This document shows, in pieces, positions 46,832-57,071 of a stretch of DNA of 64,000 nt. The number at the start of each line of letters is the position of its first letter. Positions within the stretch are counted from its first letter, which is position 1. A program made the position numbers and the translations under genes. The notes under the pieces were generated by a model, which was not told the origin of the DNA, ran no database searches, and saw nothing but the letters and a program-made list of their open reading frames with translations. Source of the DNA: Galbibacter sp048266365 (GTDB taxonomy: Bacteria > Bacteroidota > Bacteroidia > Flavobacteriales > Flavobacteriaceae); assembly GCF_048266365.1 (NCBI RefSeq), contig NZ_JBLWZP010000001.1, forward strand, positions 434,001 through 498,000, read 5' to 3'.

Positions 46832-49750
46832 CTATGGTATTACAAAATCTTTCTTACTCTCCTTTAATACAAACTCATATTGATGGATTTCATTTAGATA
46901 TTTGGTGGCTACTTCTTTGATTTTTTCTGAAGTTAAAGAGCGGGCGTACTCCATGATTTTTTCTTTAAGTTTCGGAGTTGACATATATCTACCAAAAAAA
47001 AGCGGATCCTCCAAAACTATATCCTTTTCATCCATAGCTATTCCATGATCCTTGAGATCGATTATCATGGTTTTAATTTCCTTCCGAACCCATTGTAATT
47101 CGTCATCTAAAGCATCCACAAAAATAGTCAGGCTATATAAAGCATCTGCTTTCGAGTACCTCCCTTCAACTGTGTTATAATATACACTTGTCCCTTTTAT
47201 AAAACGGAGTTCTTGATTGAACTTAGGTCCTAGGTAGATACGGATAATATCCATTGTAACTCTATCTTTCCAGTTATCCTCAGGGATCGGAACGATATAA
47301 GATAACATATAGGGAACGGTATAAAGTTTATAACCCGCTTTCATTTTATCCGCATAAAACGTATGGTAGATTGGACCTTTAGGTAATTCAATATCCATTT
47401 TATTAATATCATCCATATCTGAACAATTTACATTATTATCTGAAGGGAGATTTCCTAAATACTTTTGCAATAAGGGCAAAATCCGTTCTTTTTCGTATCT
47501 TCCTTTGACAACAAATGTAAAATCAGAAGCATTACCAAAAATAGTCTGATAACATTCCATGGTTTCTTCTAATTTAACATTTTGTTTTTGATAAAATTGT
47601 TCTGTACTTATCTGATTTGATGGTGCAAAGTCTCTAAAGTTTAATAACTTTGCAATGAAATTTTTCATATCAATTCTTGGAGATACTCCTCCATAAATTT
47701 CACCAAAATAGTGATCTTTTATTTGACTTCTCCATTGCGCGAATGCCGTAGAATCCTGCTGGGGTGATGTAAAATATAAATATACTAGTTGTAAATATTT
47801 TTCCAGATCTTCTAACTTTGATCTGGTGCTTACAGTCGAAGTGTTGCTCTTAATATGTAATTGTACAGGTTCTTCACTTGGGCGGAACTCTCTCCCTAAT
47901 TTATTTCGTATTGAGTTCCTATTAAAGCTGCCTGCACCACTGAGTTTGACAATCTCTGCTGCACTGATTGCGGTATAATAGTCGTCTTCTGGAAAACAGG
48001 ACGCTCCTCTTGGGCTGGTTCCACTAATAGAGATGCTTTCGGAAACATTGCCATTAAGTTCTTGCCAGTCAAGCATTAATTTCACCCCATTATCAAGTTC
48101 CAAAACCTCTAAGCCAGTATCTGGATCTATTCCTTTTTTTCGGTATTGCACCACTTTTAAGTTTTTTACTTCATTAGGGCTCATTAATGGAGAATTTTTC
48201 TCACCTACTGGTATTAATGTAGTTATATCAATAGTTTCGCTTAGACCTACAGGCGTCTTTATCGCTTCTTTAATCCAGCCCCGAACTTGATCTTCCGTAT
48301 AGTCTAGTGCAGGGTGACCTGCAGACGCTGTGATATAGATATCATCGGGCATAACTGAAAAATTTTTATTCAAATAGGAGTTTATATCCTTCAAGGAAAG
48401 ACTATTTGTCCAATGTTTGGTAATCGCTTTTTTATGTGCTGGCAAGATCTCACCATACACAAAATGGTTTTTCAGCTGATCTTCCCAATACACTGTGCTG
48501 CTGGTGTCCTTAGAAGTAATGCCATTTAGCATCCAATGTTTTTGCTCATCCCACTCCTGTTGTGTAAATCCATTTTCCCAAAGTTGTTGCAATGTGCTGG
48601 CTACCCGTTGGAGATTTTCCCGTTCTGTACCCGGTTTGTTTTCTATTGCTGGCATCCTAAAATATGGATAGTCTCTGTCAGGAAATACCGCATCTACAAC
48701 ATCACCTTTTTTAGGAGACCATGAAAGCATCCCCTTTTTTCTGAGTCGTTGGTAAATCATGCTATAGATGGCCTTATACAATTGTTCGTTAATCCATTTT
48801 TCTTTGGTATCTAGGACTTTATGGAATTCTTTTACTCGGAAAAATAAAGATATTTGAGAGCGGTTCTTATTCCAGTTGGAAAATCGGCTTAGTTCTACTC
48901 GTTCCACAGTTTTAAACCTTGGTGGAGAATTTAGGTAAAAAAAGCGCATATCAAAATCATCATTTTTTGCGGTCACTTTTGGAATTTTACCGTATAAAGC
49001 AATAAGTTGTTGTTCTAGATTATTGATATCTCGGATATTGCCAGTGATAACTAATCCCATACGGTCAGGACGGTACCAATGGCGGTAAAATTCACGTAAG
49101 GAGGAAACAGATATTCCTCCCATATCATAAGCCTTTATCCAATCTGTATAAGGAGTTTCTCCTTTACTATTAAATAATATAGCGGCATCCCTTATGCTTT
49201 TGTTAAAGAACCTGTTTAATTCAAACCCTTGTCCCTTATAGAAAGTTTCCTGCCTTACACAACGAGCCTCTCGTAAAACTACTGAATCTTTCAGATCCAT
49301 ATTGGAAATATTATAGAACCATTCTAAACGATCCTTTAAAGATATAGTATCAATGCTGTTAACGCTACTCCAATACGGAGTATACATACGAGCTGTCAAA
49401 GCAAATGTAGTATTCCCTGACTCTTTAAATGTTGCATCGTTTTCCGAGTAGTAGGATTTTAGATAACCCTCTATATATCCAAAATGCTCCATTAAATGGG
49501 AGTATTCATGGGTGTCCCATAGTCTTTCATTGAATCGTCCGACCTTTACATAAAATTGTAAGCTTATTTCATCTGTATCATTTGTCGGTTTTAAATAATA
49601 TGTAAAACCATTTGGTAAATGCCCAACACGAATGCTTTTTTCCAACATAAAGGAATCCTTTGAATCATTCGCAGGGAGAGCATATGAATTAATTGGAAGT
49701 AAAATTAAACAAACTAATATAAGTAGACTTAAACGTATTAAATTTTTCAT
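46832..49750 (-). CDS. M16 family zinc metallopeptidase (insulinase-like), exported
   Basis: 972 residues from ATG 49750; the 15 extra codons upstream would put charged residues before the signal peptide (RLSLLILVCLILLPINSYA). Inverted zinc site HLMEH at residues 85-89 (SHLMEHFGY), preceded by NGFTYYLKPTNDTDEISLQF. The C-terminal half repeats the M16 fold without the motif, the usual two-domain, full-length architecture. It degrades peptides in the periplasm. It is the last gene of a SusC-SusD-M16 operon on the minus strand, 25 bp after susD. Confidence 0.9.
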   Translation of the reverse strand: MKNLIRLSLLILVCLILLPINSYALPANDSKDSFMLEKSIRVGHLPNGFTYYLKPTNDTDEISLQFYVKVGRFNERLWDTHEYSHLMEHFGYIEGYLKSYYSENDATFKESGNTTFALTARMYTPYWSSVNSIDTISLKDRLEWFYNISNMDLKDSVVLREARCVRQETFYKGQGFELNRFFNKSIRDAAILFNSKGETPYTDWIKAYDMGGISVSSLREFYRHWYRPDRMGLVITGNIRDINNLEQQLIALYGKIPKVTAKNDDFDMRFFYLNSPPRFKTVERVELSRFSNWNKNRSQISLFFRVKEFHKVLDTKEKWINEQLYKAIYSMIYQRLRKKGMLSWSPKKGDVVDAVFPDRDYPYFRMPAIENKPGTERENLQRVASTLQQLWENGFTQQEWDEQKHWMLNGITSKDTSSTVYWEDQLKNHFVYGEILPAHKKAITKHWTNSLSLKDINSYLNKNFSVMPDDIYITASAGHPALDYTEDQVRGWIKEAIKTPVGLSETIDITTLIPVGEKNSPLMSPNEVKNLKVVQYRKKGIDPDTGLEVLELDNGVKLMLDWQELNGNVSESISISGTSPRGASCFPEDDYYTAISAAEIVKLSGAGSFNRNSIRNKLGREFRPSEEPVQLHIKSNTSTVSTRSKLEDLEKYLQLVYLYFTSPQQDSTAFAQWRSQIKDHYFGEIYGGVSPRIDMKNFIAKLLNFRDFAPSNQISTEQFYQKQNVKLEETMECYQTIFGNASDFTFVVKGRYEKERILPLLQKYLGNLPSDNNVNCSDMDDINKMDIELPKGPIYHTFYADKMKAGYKLYTVPYMLSYIVPIPEDNWKDRVTMDIIRIYLGPKFNQELRFIKGTSVYYNTVEGRYSKADALYSLTIFVDALDDELQWVRKEIKTMIIDLKDHGIAMDEKDIVLEDPLFFGRYMSTPKLKEKIMEYARSLTSEKIKEVATKYLNEIHQYEFVLKESKKDFVIP

Positions 49751-49775
49751 TGTATAAATAGATTGTGATATTTGA

Positions 49776-51179
49776 TTAATTGCCATAACCATCATTCTGA
49801 GTTAAAAAAGGATTTTTTAAGCCTTCTTCTCCCGGGATAGGATATAAGGCGTCGGTTTCCTGCCAACTTGGATTATTACCAAATACAGTATTTACTTTAC
49901 CCGTCCGTTTTAAATCCAGCCAGCGGTGTCCCCATTCGGCAAATAATTCACGTTTTCGTTCTGTCATTATTGAATCCAGCAATGCTTGCTTACTAATGCC
50001 GGGGTTACTCTCAGCAATTAAACCAATACCTGCTCTTTTTCGAATTTTATCCAGATCTGTAATGGCTTCTACCAGTTTATTTTGCATTGCGCGTGCTTCA
50101 GCACGTATCAGGTATTGCTCAGCCAGGCGCATTGTCGTGCTATACTGCAGAACCTCTCCATCATTATCAAACCAGTATTTTTCTGTAAAATAGGCGTGTT
50201 CGGTCTCGGTGTTGGCTTCCCCAATCCATAATCGCCGCAAATCTAAAGAATCTAAAGAGCTCACAAATTTATCAGAAAGTGCAGTATTACCTGTAATGGT
50301 GGTTCCGGTACCATTAACATGTAACGTAAAATAAGTAGCTTCTTCAGGTACAAAATTATTCACCCCATCCCGTGTAATTTGCCATATTGCTTCTTTACTA
50401 TTTGCTCGAAAAACATTCTCTGGGTTAACCTCTAGACCATACAAACCAGTTCGATCGATTACTTTAGTGCTGAAAATCTCTGCATTTGACCAATCTTCCC
50501 GATAAAGGTATACCCGAGCTCTAAAGGCTTCGACTACACTCCGATTTACATAGTAGCGCTCGCCATCTTTATATTCCGTTTGTTTATTTAGCAGCAGAGC
50601 TGCCTCATCCAAATCGCTTTCAATATGTAACCATACTTCTTCTGTAGGATTACGAGGCGCCGTGGCATTAGTGTTATAGTCTGATGTAAGTAAAAGTGGC
50701 ACTTCTCCGTAAAAATTGGTCAGGTAGAAGTAGGTGAAGGCCCGTATAAATAGAACCTGTCCACGAAGGTCGTTGCGTAAATCATCATTGATATTTGCAT
50801 TTTCCAATCCTTCTAGGGCTCGGTTAGCGAGATAGATAATATTATATGCACTACTCCATATATTCTGATTGAATGATGAATCAGGAGTATTTATTGAAAA
50901 CAGTTCATGTTGATCAAAGGGTAGAAAGGTGTCTGTTCTAGCAATTAATAGATCACCGCTCATTGCTCCTAGGAGTGAAACTCCATAAGTAGAAAAGTTC
51001 GCTACATACAGCTGATTGTATATTCCTTTAATAGCAGCAATGGTCGTTTTTTCTTTACTGTAGACATCTTCTGTTACCATTTGAAAATTGGGAGAATCGA
51101 TATCCACAAAGTCTTCGCAGGATTGCAGACTATATAAAATAGACAAACCAGTAATCCAAAAATATATTTTATTCTTCAT
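49776..51179 (-). CDS. SusD/RagB-type lipoprotein (peptidase-linked operon)
   Basis: 467 residues, lipoprotein signal ending LSILYSLQSC. Family blocks: TTIAAIKGIYNQLY, VLFIRAFTYFYLTNFYGEVP, LLLTSDYN, then AEQYLIRAEARAMQNKLVEA, ITDLDKIRKRAGIG and MTERKRELFAEWGHRWLDLK. Shorter than the glycan-locus SusD (546), similar to RagB-type proteins that bind peptides. It starts 11 bp after the SusC stop and is followed closely by the M16 peptidase gene. Confidence 0.92.
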   Translation of the reverse strand: MKNKIYFWITGLSILYSLQSCEDFVDIDSPNFQMVTEDVYSKEKTTIAAIKGIYNQLYVANFSTYGVSLLGAMSGDLLIARTDTFLPFDQHELFSINTPDSSFNQNIWSSAYNIIYLANRALEGLENANINDDLRNDLRGQVLFIRAFTYFYLTNFYGEVPLLLTSDYNTNATAPRNPTEEVWLHIESDLDEAALLLNKQTEYKDGERYYVNRSVVEAFRARVYLYREDWSNAEIFSTKVIDRTGLYGLEVNPENVFRANSKEAIWQITRDGVNNFVPEEATYFTLHVNGTGTTITGNTALSDKFVSSLDSLDLRRLWIGEANTETEHAYFTEKYWFDNDGEVLQYSTTMRLAEQYLIRAEARAMQNKLVEAITDLDKIRKRAGIGLIAESNPGISKQALLDSIMTERKRELFAEWGHRWLDLKRTGKVNTVFGNNPSWQETDALYPIPGEEGLKNPFLTQNDGYGN

Positions 51180-51190
51180 TGTATTTGAAT

Positions 51191-54100
51191 TTAAAAGGTG
51201 AGTTGTAATCCGGTAGAGAACATGCGCAAAGGCGGTAAGGTTGCGACTCCTCCGCTTTCTACATTAAGCCCGGGGTAAGAAGTAAGCGTTAGCAGGTTCT
51301 GTGCGGTAAAAAACACATTCCACCCACTAATGCCCAATGGCCGAATCCATGATTCCGGCATACTGTAAACCAATGACAAATTTTTTAACCTTAAATATGA
51401 ACCATCTACAATATTGTAGCCAGAATATATATAGTGACGGTATTGTGAACTATCAGTATTATCTGGGTTTAACTCTCTGTCTTTCCACATTTCATATTGT
51501 TCAAGGGGGTAGTTTCTAGTTGTGCTCCCTGGTAACGGGTAATACAAAGCAGTTGGTCTTTGGGCCTGTCTTTTTACAAAGTCCAATTGAATATCTAGCT
51601 TCCACTGCTTGTATGATAGACTATTGCGAAGCCCCCCGAAATATTTCCTAGAACGATTTTGAACATAAATACGATCTTTAATGTCAAGAATTCCATTTTT
51701 ATCAACATCGGTAAACTCAAATTGTCCTGCCTCGTTTTTTCCGATATACTCAAATAGCAATGCAATATTTAAAGGGTGACCAACTCGGTATTGATTAGCA
51801 TATGGAGTGAGCTCTATGTTTGGAAAATTCAATAACTCATTTTTCGGCAGGCTAAGGTTGAAAAAGATGTCCCAACGAAAATCCTTACTTGTAATAGGTG
51901 TTGTAGAAAACTCAACTTCCCACCCCGTATTTTGAACCGTTGCGGGTAAATTGGATTGTACACTGGAAAACCCGGTCATTAAAGGTAATGTATATCCTAC
52001 TAGTTGATTTGAAGAACGGTTACGATACCAACTAAACCCCATATGGATTCGATCTTGTAAAAATCCAAGTTCCAAGGAAGCTTCCAGCTTTTTGTTTTTT
52101 TCCCATGCAAAATTATCATTATACAGTTGGGTAGGATACAGTCCTCCAGGGGCAGTTGTCGCCTGATAGCTATCGATATATTGATAGTCTCCGATTTGAT
52201 CACTTCCTGTTACACCATAACTCCCTCTGAATTTAGCAAAGCTCAGCCATGGAATTCGTTCTTTGAACATGAGTTCTTCAGAGAAAATCCAGGCAGCACC
52301 TACGGCTCCAAAGTTGGAAAACCGTTTTCCAGGGCCAAAGCGTGAAGAACCATCCCGCCGACCTGTTAGGTTGATGTAATATTTTTGCTTCCAATTATAA
52401 CCTATTCGCCCGAATATTGCTTGATATTTATATTCCTCTACCTTTCCTCCCAAACCAAGCCTAAAGTCTGCAGAGGAAATATCTCCGGATAAGGATTCAT
52501 CCACAAATCCACGGCCATAGATATTTGAAGATGTATGTTGATTATTTTGAAAAGTAGAACCGATTAGGATATCTAATTCACCATGAAATATATTTGTTTC
52601 ATAACTAATTTGAGGTTCTACAATCCAAGAAGTTCTCTCTGCATAATCAATGGACGTCGCAGTTTGGTTAATTCCCACTCCTCGTTGTGAAGGAGCAAAA
52701 AACAATAAGCTTTGTTTTGATACCGCATCCCTTCTATTAGTTGTATACCCTATACTTGCTTTAAAAGTTAACTCTTTTAAGATATTGTAAGATATTGTTA
52801 GATTGGAGATTGAATTACTAACCTTACCCTCAGTCATTTTGTATTTTGATCGTATCGGGTTATATATTGTCGAACTCCCCATCTTCTCCCACTCTTCCCA
52901 GTGGAGCGTGTGATCATCATTATATAATTTTGGTGCTATAGGAGGGTAGTAAATGGCATTCATTATATCGGCGGTGGGGGTCGATTGCGTTTTATCTATA
53001 CCGTAATTTCCAGAAAATTGCAATTTCCATTTTTTATTATCTGATATATGGTTGATCTTAACCCCAAAAGTTAGTTTTTTATAACCAATATCAAGAGGGA
53101 ATACAGTTCCTTGATCAGAATACCCACCAGTTAACCGAAATGAAGTATTACCATTTCCGCCGGATGCTGAAATATTTAAATTGGAAAATTCTGCGGTTCC
53201 ACCTATAAGTTCATCCTGCCAATCAGTATACCTTGAATTATCCCAATTCAATAAATCTCGAGCAAAATGAAAATACAATGGATGGTCCACTCCAAATCCA
53301 CTGTTATTTAGGTGGGCCTTACGAAAAGCAACATACTGCTCAGAGTTTAATAATTTTTCTCGTCGTTCAACCTGACCAATTCCGGAATACCACCTTGCCT
53401 GCACTTGGGTTTTTTGTTCATACATTCCGGCTTTCTTGGTAGTAATTAATACGACACCATTAGCTCCACGAGATCCATAAATCGCGGTTGCATCTGCATC
53501 TTTAAGCACCTCTATACTCTCAATATCCGAGAGATTTAAAGTACTTAGCGGATCGATTCCTATTCCGGGATTTATTAAATTTGAATGACCGCCTAGTGCA
53601 GTATAGTCATCTAAAGGTTCTGAATTTATAGGAACACCATCCACAATATATAAGGGATAGTTACCGTCATCGCGTAAGCTGTTTGTTCCTCTGATGCGTA
53701 TTTTCGGAGCTGCACCCGGCATGCCGCTAAATTGATCAATTTGGACACCGGCCATTCTTCCCTGCAATGCTTCTAATGGACTTACTATGGGTTGGAGCTC
53801 TATTTCTTCAGCGGTTACTTTTGCAATACTACCTGTTCGTGCCCTCTCCGACACTGTATAATACCCTGCATTAACCGTGACTGCTTCCAGGGTTGTAATA
53901 TCCTCCTCGAGAACTAGTGAAAGTTCCTCTGAAGTCCCCACTGTAACTTCAAGTTGTTTAAATCCGATATAGCTTAATATTAAAACATCGGTAGGGGCGG
54001 CATCCACGTAAAAGTAACCCTCTTTATCTGTGAAATTGCCATAAGAAGTCCCTTTGATTTCTACGTTCACTCCGGGAATCGGAATGCCGTTGGAATCAGT

Positions 54101-54250
54101 GACTTGCCCCTTAACCCGATGTTGGTAATCAGCTAATTCTAAAAAATTGATGGTTTTATTATTTCCGAATAGGGAATAGGTCCCAATAGAAAAGATGAGA
54201 AGGAGTACCAATAGTATACACCTATCCCTTAAGATATGTTTATTTTGCAT
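51191..54250 (-). CDS. SusC/RagA-type TonB-dependent transporter (peptidase-linked operon)
   Basis: 1019 residues, signal-type start (CILLVLLLIFSIGTYSLFG). Carboxypeptidase-D-like domain (VKGQVTDSNGIPIPGVNVEI), TonB-box-like VTVNAGYYTVSER, plug domain with ALQGRMAGVQIDQFSGMPGA, PLYIVDGVPI, IESIEVLKDADATAIYGSRG and ANGVVLITTKK, and a barrel ending FSTGLQLTF. As RagA-type transporters do, it should import oligomers bound by the SusD partner. The neighbouring M16 peptidase suggests peptides. Confidence 0.94.
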   Translation of the reverse strand: MQNKHILRDRCILLVLLLIFSIGTYSLFGNNKTINFLELADYQHRVKGQVTDSNGIPIPGVNVEIKGTSYGNFTDKEGYFYVDAAPTDVLILSYIGFKQLEVTVGTSEELSLVLEEDITTLEAVTVNAGYYTVSERARTGSIAKVTAEEIELQPIVSPLEALQGRMAGVQIDQFSGMPGAAPKIRIRGTNSLRDDGNYPLYIVDGVPINSEPLDDYTALGGHSNLINPGIGIDPLSTLNLSDIESIEVLKDADATAIYGSRGANGVVLITTKKAGMYEQKTQVQARWYSGIGQVERREKLLNSEQYVAFRKAHLNNSGFGVDHPLYFHFARDLLNWDNSRYTDWQDELIGGTAEFSNLNISASGGNGNTSFRLTGGYSDQGTVFPLDIGYKKLTFGVKINHISDNKKWKLQFSGNYGIDKTQSTPTADIMNAIYYPPIAPKLYNDDHTLHWEEWEKMGSSTIYNPIRSKYKMTEGKVSNSISNLTISYNILKELTFKASIGYTTNRRDAVSKQSLLFFAPSQRGVGINQTATSIDYAERTSWIVEPQISYETNIFHGELDILIGSTFQNNQHTSSNIYGRGFVDESLSGDISSADFRLGLGGKVEEYKYQAIFGRIGYNWKQKYYINLTGRRDGSSRFGPGKRFSNFGAVGAAWIFSEELMFKERIPWLSFAKFRGSYGVTGSDQIGDYQYIDSYQATTAPGGLYPTQLYNDNFAWEKNKKLEASLELGFLQDRIHMGFSWYRNRSSNQLVGYTLPLMTGFSSVQSNLPATVQNTGWEVEFSTTPITSKDFRWDIFFNLSLPKNELLNFPNIELTPYANQYRVGHPLNIALLFEYIGKNEAGQFEFTDVDKNGILDIKDRIYVQNRSRKYFGGLRNSLSYKQWKLDIQLDFVKRQAQRPTALYYPLPGSTTRNYPLEQYEMWKDRELNPDNTDSSQYRHYIYSGYNIVDGSYLRLKNLSLVYSMPESWIRPLGISGWNVFFTAQNLLTLTSYPGLNVESGGVATLPPLRMFSTGLQLTF

Positions 54251-55381
54251 AATGTTGTTCTAATAGCTTGTTTTTAGTTAATTATAAGAAGTCTGCCACC
54301 TGTCAAATGCACAGAAAATCCTATCCTTGTTAGATTAAATTAGAATGATGTTTGCCGTATTTTGCCACGTATATATCTTGGACCTTTAGGGTTGAATTTT
54401 GTAGTTTTCTCGGCGAAATTGGGCAAAACAAAGCGTGAGAAAACTTAATTTTTCTATTTTTTAAAAATTAGATTAGCACTCGAGTGCTTGGTGAAGAGTT
54501 GTATAGTGGAATGAATGCGGATGAAGGTAATTTCAAAAATCAGTAGATTTCCCGCTCCAAATCACAATATGATCGATTCTATATTGGGTTTCTCGGCTTT
54601 TTCCGAAATAATAGATACCAAGATGTTACTTGAATCTCTTTCAAATATTGAGAAGTAATTTCCTTGATTCGGAGGTGTATTAATACTTTAAAAAATGAAG
54701 AATTTCTAAAAACCGATCCTATGCTGCAAGACCTTAAAAAAACGACTTGCAAAAATGTTAAAAACGGGTTACATTCGTAATCAATGCGACTTGACGAAAA
54801 ATGTGACCTTTTAATATCCTGAGGTAAACACGTGTGATTACCCAAACATAAGATCGGTACTACCCAACAGATACTGTCGGGAAGAGTTTTTTTATTTAAG
54901 TATGCATTAGAGTTTTTTGAAATAGATACGAGAGGTTGTGTCCAATTGGAATCACCAATGGGAATGTCCGCTGCAAGTCGGCTGCGGATAAAAGGTTTTG
55001 GCGGTATGGTAAACTTCGTTTTCATAATCATGTTGGTTATGTAAACGATGTGTACTCGATAAGCAAGCTTGTGAGGAGATTTGAGTGGTATAAGACCAGT
55101 ACGCGCCCTCGCAACTTTAGTTCGTGGTTCCGCCGAACCCCCTCTCATCCTTGGAATCAAGGTTGCCACATAAGTTAACGAGGAACGCCATACTGGGATT
55201 ATATCGCGAAGATAGTAAATTCCAGCAATAGGCGATCACTCGGTCAACTCGTGGCAATCTGGCGGATTTCGAACGAGTAAACATCGTATATCAAGGCTAA
55301 TAGCCATTAATATCAAATCGCTAAGGCAAATATAAGAATAAAACTCAAAGTACCAAATATACGGTACATAAAAAATTATAG
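54251..55381. other. 1.1 kb gene-poor region
   Basis: No supported gene. Overlapping frames at 54579-55169 (minus) and 54936-55178 (plus) are composed mostly of basic and rare residues and share the same DNA, as random frames do. The left end holds the SusC promoter. The part from about 54950 to 55270 is less AT-rich than its neighbours and may be decayed mobile DNA. Confidence 0.45.
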
Positions 55382-55774
55382 ATGAAAGATGTTTTTGAAA
55401 GCTCAGCAATATACAGAATTGAGTACGAATTAATTTTAAACATTAAGGACTTTCGATTAAAACGAGGGTGGTCGCAAAGAACATTAAGTGGGAAAATGGG
55501 TTTTGCGGAAACGTTTGTTGGCAAATGCGAGGCAATAGATCAACCTGAGAAATATAACTTACGCCACTTACGTATTTTAAAAACGGTATTTGGATTTTCC
55601 TGCTTAGATGATTTGTTTCCAAATGGTTTGCCTGATGATGAATTAATAAAAGTTAAATACAAGAAGATACCCAAAGTAAAAAAGGATGGTACGATTTCGA
55701 AGTTATCTGACACTGTTGTTGTTGATATAGTGGTGGTTGAAGGAGGGACAAAGATAAAAAGTAATAAGGCGTAA
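55382..55774 (+). CDS. XRE-family helix-turn-helix protein, paralogue 1
   Basis: 130 residues. HTH_3 core at about 17-70 (NIKDFRLKRGWSQRTLSGKM, FAETFVGKCEA, LRHLRILKTVFGFSCLDDLF). The C-terminus VVVDIVVVEGGTKIKSNKA closely parallels paralogue 2. It is preceded by a small inverted repeat (GTACC-N8-GGTAC at 55350-55367) that could be an autoregulatory site. The recognition helix differs from paralogue 2, so the two likely bind different DNA. Role unknown; no toxin or phage gene is adjacent. Confidence 0.75.
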   Translation: MKDVFESSAIYRIEYELILNIKDFRLKRGWSQRTLSGKMGFAETFVGKCEAIDQPEKYNLRHLRILKTVFGFSCLDDLFPNGLPDDELIKVKYKKIPKVKKDGTISKLSDTVVVDIVVVEGGTKIKSNKA

Positions 55775-56010
55775 CCTACAATTATCCTTTAAAGCAAAAA
55801 GAATACTTCGAAAACCAAATTCTAGCTGAGTGTAGTAAATCTTATTATGTAAAGAAGGCATATTAAGCTCTAGACTGACAGATCTTGAAAAAACATTTGG
55901 AGTCGCTTATGGCTATAACTGTGGCAGATAGAACCTATATAAATCTTATTATCAATACTTTGAAGTGGTTGTTGTAACAAATTTAACAAACTAACACGTT
56001 GGTTTAAAAT

Positions 56011-56418
56011 GTGGAAATAATGCCTAACGAAAAGACATTAATTAGAACTGAGTACAGGGAAATGAATCACTTGGACTATCTTCTTATTTTATATATTAGA
56101 CAACTTCGGGAAGAAAGAGGATGGACTCAACAAGAATTAAGCGAAAGAATGGGCGTAACGAAAAGTTTTGTAGGTAACGTGGAGTCGTTTACCCAAAGGC
56201 ATAAATATAGTATCAGGCATTTAACACTTATAGCAAAAGCATTTGAGTATAATTCTATATCAAAACTTTTTGATTTTCCTACGCCGGAACACGATAAGAT
56301 ACGTTTGATATTGAAAGTTACAACAGTCCTTAAAGAAAATGAAAAATCAAGAAGTAAAAGCGTCGAGGTTGTGAAGATTGTAGAAGGAGGAGCAAAGGTA
56401 AAAAGTAATAAGTTTTAA
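56011..56418 (+). CDS. XRE-family helix-turn-helix protein, paralogue 2
   Basis: 135 residues. HTH_3 core LLILYIRQLREERGWTQQEL, SERMGVTKSFVGNVESFTQR, then IRHLTLIAKAFEYNSISKLF. The C-terminus VVKIVEGGAKVKSNKF matches paralogue 1 and ends at a TAA directly followed in frame by the remains of another XRE protein (56422-56571). Tandem paralogues of this type may be a duplicated pair of control proteins. It is transcribed toward the recombinase, which lies convergent on the other strand. Confidence 0.8.
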   Translation: MEIMPNEKTLIRTEYREMNHLDYLLILYIRQLREERGWTQQELSERMGVTKSFVGNVESFTQRHKYSIRHLTLIAKAFEYNSISKLFDFPTPEHDKIRLILKVTTVLKENEKSRSKSVEVVKIVEGGAKVKSNKF

Positions 56419-56421
56419 GCC

Positions 56422-56571
56422 GCGAAACCCTCCCTAGACGACCTATACAAAATTGCCGAACTTTTAAGAGAGTATATTAGAAACCTTTTACATGAGAGTG
56501 ATTGGTCGAAGAGTAGGGCTCCCACGTACTCGGAATTTAAAAAACTACTTAAAAAAGACAATGAAGTATAA
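56422..56571 (+). pseudogene. C-terminal fragment of a third XRE-type regulator
   Basis: Forty-nine codons, in the same frame as paralogue 2 and starting right after its stop codon (AKPSLDDLYKIAELLREYIR, NLLHESDWSKSRAPTYSEFK). SLDDLYKIAELL is the characteristic last helix of HTH_3 domains, so this is the tail of a gene whose 5' part is gone. Whether read-through ever joins it to paralogue 2 is unknown. Confidence 0.55.
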
Positions 56572-57071
56572 GATTTATAGACCTGATTTTGTGAAATAAG
56601 CTGGTCTTTTACCGGTCATATATTTAATGGATTAGAGTTTTGCTCACATCGGTTTTGGGATTAATTAGATTAAATAGCAATCCGGAATGTAAACTCGTCA
56701 AATTTAAAATTTACGTATTACTCCTAATAAACCTTTCGGGGGTAGCCTCGAGTGATGAACCGTATAGAGTTCAAATGACACTCCAATTTTGTCCGGATGA
56801 TAGAGGCACTAAACCAACGGACACAAACAAATAAGGTTTAAACCTATATAAAGCGGGTAATCATGGCCTTAAAATACCAGAAACCATAATAACCTCTTCA
56901 AAAATAAGATTTTCTAGAATTTAAAGAAAAACGTGGCGGGCTTTTAACCAAACCAATATATCAATCGGGTCTTATTTATGAAGATGAGAAGGTCAGAACA
57001 TTAGGCCCCTCTTCCTTGATAAAGGTGACGTCATAACTCCGAAATAGCCAGCGGAATAGATTTCTAAGAAT
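56572..57071. other. intergenic, no supported gene
   Basis: About 500 bp at the 3' side of the recombinase gene. A 64-codon plus-strand frame at 56640-56834 has no features. No attC-like palindrome of the kind found at 58-64 kb is visible here. Confidence 0.45.

Noticed and set aside
54579..55178. Two overlapping frames of 196 and 80 codons on opposite strands
   Set aside because: Composition looks random, no motif, and they exclude each other.
56640..56834. 64-codon plus-strand frame
   Set aside because: No motif, no start context, and it lies in worn intergenic DNA.
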